Shown: positions 58,235 to 62,500 of the stretch, piece by piece
Layout of the letters: every line of letters begins with the position of its first letter
Numbering within the stretch: position 1 is the first letter of the stretch
Source: Symbiodinium natans
Taxonomy: Eukaryota > Sar > Dinophyceae > Suessiales > Symbiodiniaceae
Direction: 5' to 3'
Assembly: GCA_905221605.1 (NCBI GenBank)
Contig: CAJNDS010002114.1
Span: 79,132 to 141,631, forward strand
Length of the DNA: 62,500 bases
Notes under the pieces: generated by a model
What the model was told of the DNA's origin: nothing
Seen by the model: only the letters and a program-made list of their open reading frames with translations
The model's database searches: none
Position numbers and translations under genes: made by a program

Positions 58235-58279
58235 CTCCAAGGCTTCTTCTTGTCGCCAATTTGGTGGGTTGCATTTGGG

Positions 58280-58440
58280 GCTTATAAGGCTTAGGGTTTA
58301 GGGTTTAGGGCGTGGGGATTAGGATACCCCTAAACCCTATCAACACTAAAGGGCTGAACTTAAGGCTTAGGGTTTAGGGTTTAGGGCTTGGGGATTAGGA
58401 TACCCCTAAACCCTATAAACACTAAAGGGCTGAAGGCTGG
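58280..58440. repeat. Tandem duplication with array and GGATTAGGATACCCC
   Basis: A block of about 75 bp (GGCTTAGGGTTTAGGGTTTA..ACACTAAAGGGCTGAA) is present twice, at 58288-58362 and 58364-58433. Confidence 0.8.
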
Positions 58441-59150
58441 GGGCTTTAGGGGTTAGAGGGTTTACAGGGCTTAGGGCTTAGGGTTTGGGCGTCGGGGGTT
58501 TGGACTTCGCCAGGCGTTGGGGCTGTAGTTTCGGGGGATCAAGTTCTGGACCCAAGACTGATGTGAAGGCTGGGTTGAGAGCTCCCAGGGTCTGCCCGGG
58601 GTCTTGCTCAGTCCCCCAGACTCACTCAGCGGTCTTGAGGGTTTAGGGCTTAGGGTTTTGAGGGTTTAGGGTTTTTAGGGCTTAGGGTCCACAAGGCAAT
58701 TTGAAGGCTGTGGGGTCGGGAGGTTGGGCTGAAGCCGTGCTAGGAAAAAAGGAGCCTGATACCATCCTTAACCCTTGAAGTCTAAACCCTATAAACGTAC
58801 AGTTTGCTTCAGAACTCACCCGAAAATGAAGGATAACAATCCCAAAACCACATACCCTTCTAAGGAAGCAAAACCTTTTTTGGTGGGGGGGGGGGTTCTT
58901 AAGCAAATAGTATAAGCACCCTAAGAACCCTAGAAACCCTGAAACAAAAAGAAAAAACCACCGAACCCCCTAACACCATCCTGAACCCCAAGCTAGGACT
59001 CGAAATCGGGAGGGCTTTGGGGCTTAAAGGAGGGGGGGGGGGGGCTTTAGTCAGTTCAACATATTTGGCATCTTCCTTTTTTCGTTCTTCTGCTCTGCCC
59101 TGGATGCCCAACCTTATGCCCTTGAGTTTAGCTGGGTTGAGGCCTTTAGG

Positions 59151-59255
59151 TTGAGATGTTCCGCCTGATACTAACAGTCCTGAATAGGGATTATAACAGA
59201 AGTACTAGAATCCCTATTCAGCAGCTGTTAGTATATAGAAAGGGGAACATCCCAA
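59151..59255. mobile_element. M1 MITE copy, uninterrupted
   Basis: TTGAGATGTTCCGCC..AAGGGGAACATCCCAA with CTAACAGTCCTGAATAGGGA inside. It lies in intron 5 of the thioredoxin/PDI gene and serves as an empty site for the array in 4249-4422. Confidence 0.8.
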
Positions 59256-59345
59256 CCTTTAGGGTTTATAGGGCTTACAAAGTTTAAGGAAACCCCTAAA
59301 CCCTAAACCCCAAACCCTAAACCCTAAATCCTAAAGCCCCGTCTC

Positions 59346-59405
59346 CTTCTGCTCCCATTGGACCTTGGCGTTTGTCGCTTTCGCAGCCCACTGCTCTTGC
59401 GCGTC
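59346..59405 (-). CDS. Thioredoxin/PDI gene, exon 5
   Basis: After AGTAGAACAG the exon reads exactly 20 codons, DAQEQWAAKATNAKVQWEQK, before AAG|GAGACG (GA donor). It is phase 0 at both ends and forms the helix and strand between the CPHC helix and the cis-proline strand. Confidence 0.7.
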
Positions 59406-59454
59406 CTGTTCTACTTAGGGTTATAGGGTTTCGGGTAGGTTCCGACACCTGCGC

Positions 59455-59567
59455 CTGCGCCTGCGCCTGCACCTGCAACTACACCTACACCTACACCTAC
59501 ACCTGCACCTGCACCTGCACCTACACCTACACAAATACACCTACACACCTACACCTACACCGAAACA

Positions 59568-59640
<73 letters not shown>

Positions 59641-59657
59641 ACCCACCCACCCACCCA

Positions 59658-59701
<44 letters not shown>

Positions 59702-59710
59702 CACACCCAC
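59455..59710. repeat. CACCTG/CACCTA, AC and ACGC microsatellites
   Basis: Hexamer ACCTGC/ACCTAC repeats (59455-59560), about 33 AC units (59572-59637), CACC (59638-59657) and ACGC (59658-59700), all inside an intron of the thioredoxin/PDI gene. Confidence 0.95.
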
Positions 59711-60103
59711 CTAAATCTGAACCCCGAAGCCCTGAACCAGAAAACCCTACATGATTCTCCTCAGTTCCTATTGCCGTAAATCCCAAAGCCTGAACTGTAA
59801 GGCCAAAACTCCAAATGGCAAAGCCCAAACCTCTATATGGCTTTGGCTTTAGTGGCCATTCAATACCCCTGCAAATCCCTGAAAGCCCTGCATAAACATG
59901 CACAGCCCCTATCCCCTAAACCATCAAAGCCAAATGCCTATTAAATGCCTATACATGCTTTCCTCTTCTTTGCATACGACCCGACTAAAATCTCGAAAAG
60001 AACCCCCCACCCTGAACCCTGAGCCCTGAACCCTAAATTCTACATTGTTGATGAATTAAAAATCTGAAAAGGCGCCCTTCACACCCCATCAAACCCCTGA
60101 ACT

Positions 60104-60164
60104 CCTTCCACAGCGGCTCCATAGACTGACAGTGGGGGCAGCTTTTCGCCACGTATTCCACCAC
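60104..60164 (-). CDS. Thioredoxin/PDI gene, exon 4 with CPHC active site
   Basis: The minus frame VVEYVAKSCPHCQSMEPLWK contains the active-site motif CPHC at the start of its helix, preceded by a hydrophobic strand (in-frame KQVINARE lies upstream). The acceptor is GCCCGAGAG and the donor probably AAG|GAGTTC (GA), giving phase 0 with exon 5. CPHC instead of CGHC points to a thiol oxidoreductase of the thioredoxin superfamily. Confidence 0.75.
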
Positions 60165-60543
60165 CTCTCGGGCATTTATGACTTGCTTGGTTTTTTTAGG
60201 GTTTAAAGGGTTTAGAGTTTATAGGGTTTGAGGGCTTGGGGTTTTTGGGGTCTTGGGCTCCGGGTTCATGCGCGTGGGGGGGCTTGTCGATTCTTTTGGG
60301 CCCCTGCAGGTTTGGCGCTCGTAGGCTTTGGTCATGCTGTTTAGGTCAAGGGCTTTCAGGGCCCTGCCGCAGCAAAAGCGCAATAAAAAAGCTGGCTCCC
60401 TAAACCAGGGAGGTCCATCCCCCTAAGCCCGAAACCCCTTAAGCCCTAAACCCCTAAACCCCTAAGCCCTTTACACCCCTAACACCCTAAACCTCTAAAC
60501 ATCTGCACCCCTAAACCCTTAACTAAACCCCAAAGCCAGGGAC

Positions 60544-60635
60544 GTCCATCTGCGGCCGCCTTCACCGGCGATGGGGCCGAGGGGGCCAGGGCGGCCACGG
60601 CGGGCGCCTCGTTCCGCGTCTCCTTCACGGGAACC
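60544..60635 (-). CDS. Thioredoxin/PDI gene, linker exon 3
   Basis: After ATCCCCAACAG the exon reads VPVKETRNEAPAVAALAPSA then PSPVKAAADG to GAC|GTCCC. Its Ala/Pro content suits an interdomain linker. Junction phases with exons 2 and 4 are not settled, so membership is inferred from strand and position. Confidence 0.5.
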
Positions 60636-61180
60636 CTGTTGGGGATTCTAATCACGTTTAAAAATGGTTCTCGAGGTTTAGGGTTCAGGGTTCAGGGTTC
60701 AGGGTACAGGGTTTAGGGTTTAGGGTTTAATTGGGGTTTAGGGACGGGTTGGAAGGGTTCTAATCGAATAGGGTTTGGTGTTAAGGGTTTAGGGCTGAGG
60801 GTGCCTAGTGGTACGGTATCTCGGCAGTAGAAGGTCCCATAGTAGGAGTAGAAACAGACACAGAGAGAGAGCGGGAACCGCTTATTTTTGTAGAACAGAG
60901 AGAAGAGAGAAGGGCTCCCTCTGAGTCCTAGCATCCTCTACGAGCATTCCAGGGCTCAGCAATTTCAGGGTTTGGGGTTTACGGTTAGGGCTTGGGGGCT
61001 GTAGGGTTCTGTGTGTGTGTGGGGGGGGGGGGGGGGGGGGGTTGGGTTTAGGTTTTAGGTGTGGGGCTTAGGCGGTTTAGGGTTTGCTTGGTGGCTCATG
61101 GGTAGTCTTAGCTAGCGCATGAATGGGGTGCATACTAAGGTGACCATAAGTACAAGTGGTCATCTGCTTGACCAGGTCGT

Positions 61181-61495
61181 TCATGTTGTGCTTCGACCTA
61201 ACAACTTGGAGGCCGCCAAGGTGAACAAATGTCGGTCAGCTGCAACCATCTGTGTCAAGGCGAAAGGGTGATACCCCGGGCGAGGAGCTCGTTGAAGGAA
61301 GACGTAAAGCTTGTGGGACCAGCCCTCCAACGTCGCATACGATGCAAGGCCAGCAAGGTCAAACGCTAAGCTCCTCCGAGACCATGCTTGTCGCAATGTG
61401 AGTTCTGACCCGGTATCGCAGGAGAGCAGGTCTTCCCCCTTGGCTGCAATCTTTAGGTTCCCGTCTGCATCAATCGCCAAGGGCAGGATTTTAAC
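61181..61495 (-). CDS. RRSLAFDxAGL-domain fragment (dinoflagellate repeat family)
   Basis: The minus frame VKILPLAIDADGNLKIAAKG, SELTLRQAWSRRSLAFDLAG, LASYATLEGWSHKLYVFLQR and FALTQMVAADRHLFTLAASK ends at TGA (61181). The pattern (RRSLAFDxAGL, GWxxKLYxFL, QxxxADxxLFxLAA) is, to my recollection, common in Symbiodinium hypothetical proteins and likely linked to retroelements. It lies within an intron of the thioredoxin/PDI gene on the same strand, without array in its body. Function unknown. Confidence 0.6.
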   Translation of the reverse strand, partial: VKILPLAIDADGNLKIAAKGEDLLSCDTGSELTLRQAWSRRSLAFDLAGLASYATLEGWSHKLYVFLQRAPRPGYHPFALTQMVAADRHLFTLAASKLLGRSTT

Positions 61496-61689
61496 AGCCT
61501 ATAGTTATGAGTGCCGGCGGGACTAGCACACGGGGCCATTGTATGCCAATGCGCCGTGAGTGCTATTTACATCTACAGTAATTACCCGGCTGCTCATGAA
61601 TCTTCACATGCGTTTCTTTCCACGGGATCACTTCAGACTGCGGGTTTTCGGGTTTAGGGTGGTTCGGATTTGGGGCCCGTGGGGTTGGA

Positions 61690-61778
61690 TGCCCTAAACC
61701 CTAAACCCTAAACCCTAAACCCTAAACCCTAAACCCTAAACCCTAAACCCTAAACCCTAAACCCTAAACCCTAAACCC
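61690..61778 (-). repeat. CCCTAAA array, about 12 units
   Basis: Starts 15 bases beyond exon 2 of the thioredoxin/PDI gene, in its intron. Confidence 0.94.
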
Positions 61779-61792
61779 CTAGATTCACAAAC

Positions 61793-61851
61793 CTTTCTGC
61801 GCCTCCAGCGGAGCCGGCCGTTCGCTAGGCATGGCGTGGTCGGCCGCGAAC
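61793..61851 (-). CDS. Thioredoxin/PDI gene, exon 2 (inferred)
   Basis: After GAGCCACTCAG the exon reads FAADHAMPSERPAPLEAQK and ends AAAG|GTTTGTG. Both sites are good. Membership in the thioredoxin/PDI gene is inferred from strand and order. Confidence 0.5.
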
Positions 61852-62222
61852 CTGAGTGGCTCAGTTTGTTCGGGGGTTTTAGGGTTTGGGGTTTAGGGGT
61901 TTAGGGGTTTAGGGTTTAGGCTTTAGGGATTAGGGATTAGGGTTTAGGGTTTTAGGGTTTAGGGTTTAGTGTGTATAGGGTTTGCTTCAGGGCTTCCAGC
62001 AGCGCAGGAATTTGGGAGTAGAAGAACCTTCGCCACCCCCTCAAGAAAGGGTACTTCGTTAGGCTTTAAGGGATTGGAACCCCTTCCCTTTCGAGGTCCT
62101 GGCCCCAGCAACTTTGCGGCCGTACGCTCTTCGGTGAAGTCCGCAAACTTCTTGCCAGACTTGCCTAGGCAAGGATAGGGGTTCGGGGAATGAGCCGCGA
62201 AACTTGCTGGGTGCGTCTGCCG

Positions 62223-62369
62223 ACTCCCTAAACCCTAAACCTAAACCCTAAACCCTAAACCCTAAACCCTAAAACCCTAAACCCCTAACCCCTAAACCCT
62301 AAACCCTAAACCCTAAACCCTAAACCCTAAACCCTAAACCCTAAACCCTAAACCCTAAACCCTAAACCC
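62223..62369 (-). repeat. CCCTAAA array, about 20 units with slips
   Basis: Minus-orientation array in the intron after the first visible exon of the thioredoxin/PDI gene. Confidence 0.94.
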
Positions 62370-62394
62370 TGCCTTAGGTAAGCTTAGGTAAGTC

Positions 62395-62500
62395 AGCCCG
62401 GCTGCTGTAAAAGCGGATCGTGGGAAAGCTGTGGATGCCTTCCTGCATGCACTCGTCATGGTCGCGGCCTTCCCCCCAGCCTCCAGCCAGCGGAACGCAA
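62395..62500 (-). CDS. Thioredoxin/PDI gene, first visible exon, partial
   Basis: The minus frame GGWGEGRDHDECMQEGIHSF then PTIRFYSSRAD runs off the right edge. It parallels exons 6-7 (GWAPGKDLEECKR..GFPTLKIF), so it is the end of an upstream thioredoxin module with its own cis-proline strand (FPTIRFY). The donor is unclear (CGG|GCTGAC is possible). Confidence 0.65.

Overview
The window looks like nuclear DNA of a dinoflagellate, most likely Symbiodiniaceae or a close relative. The evidence is: telomere-type 7-mers (TTTAGGG/CCCTAAA) in every kilobase and in both orientations; short exons bounded by GT, GC and GA donors and AG|G acceptors; ankyrin proteins with the ubiquitin-like N-terminus that I know from Symbiodinium; and fragments of two other families I associate with dinoflagellates (a TQxIDRxW domain and an RRSLAFDxAGL domain). 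I saw no rRNA, tRNA or CRISPR array. No database search was possible, so family names come from recognition of motifs.

The main result is how the window is built. It is not a subtelomere in the ordinary sense. Unique islands of about 40-300 bp alternate with perfect or degenerate telomere-like arrays, and many islands are exons while the arrays lie in introns. The clearest case is a minus-strand thioredoxin/PDI-type gene between 56971 and the right edge. Its exons, including a CPHC active site at about 60125, join in frame across TTTAGGG arrays into a recognisable thioredoxin module; a second, upstream module runs off the window. A minus-strand coiled-coil gene (18672-21976) contains a 196-bp intron made of such an array. 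It is bounded by a 21-bp direct repeat, and removing it restores an uninterrupted exon exactly. I read this as an intron created by insertion of a telomere-like array (introner-like), and other arrays here also have direct repeats at their edges or sit inside MITE copies.

Layout: 200-1050, four phase-consistent exons of an unknown minus gene. 1173-2561, a decayed minus-strand Ub-like/ankyrin gene with an array in its intron. 2.9-8.8 kb, scattered exons and several MITEs. 8.85-10.1 kb, a plus-strand unknown gene. 10.4-18 kb, exon candidates on both strands, a trinucleotide microsatellite and a TQxIDRxW exon. 18.6-22 kb, the coiled-coil gene. 22-28 kb, mixed fragments including a PLAT-like piece. 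28.4-36.2 kb, many minus-strand exons. 36.7-43 kb, mainly plus-strand exons. 43.6-46.2 kb, minus-strand exons. 47.5-53.4 kb, plus-strand exons around a minus-strand intact ankyrin gene (49290-50855). 53985-54986, an intronless minus-strand rhodanese-like/dual-specificity phosphatase. 57-62.5 kb, the thioredoxin/PDI gene with an RRSLAFDxAGL element inside it.

Exon strand and edges are my reading. Where both strands are open I say so or give low confidence. At least six families of inverted-repeat elements (MITEs) fill the rest.
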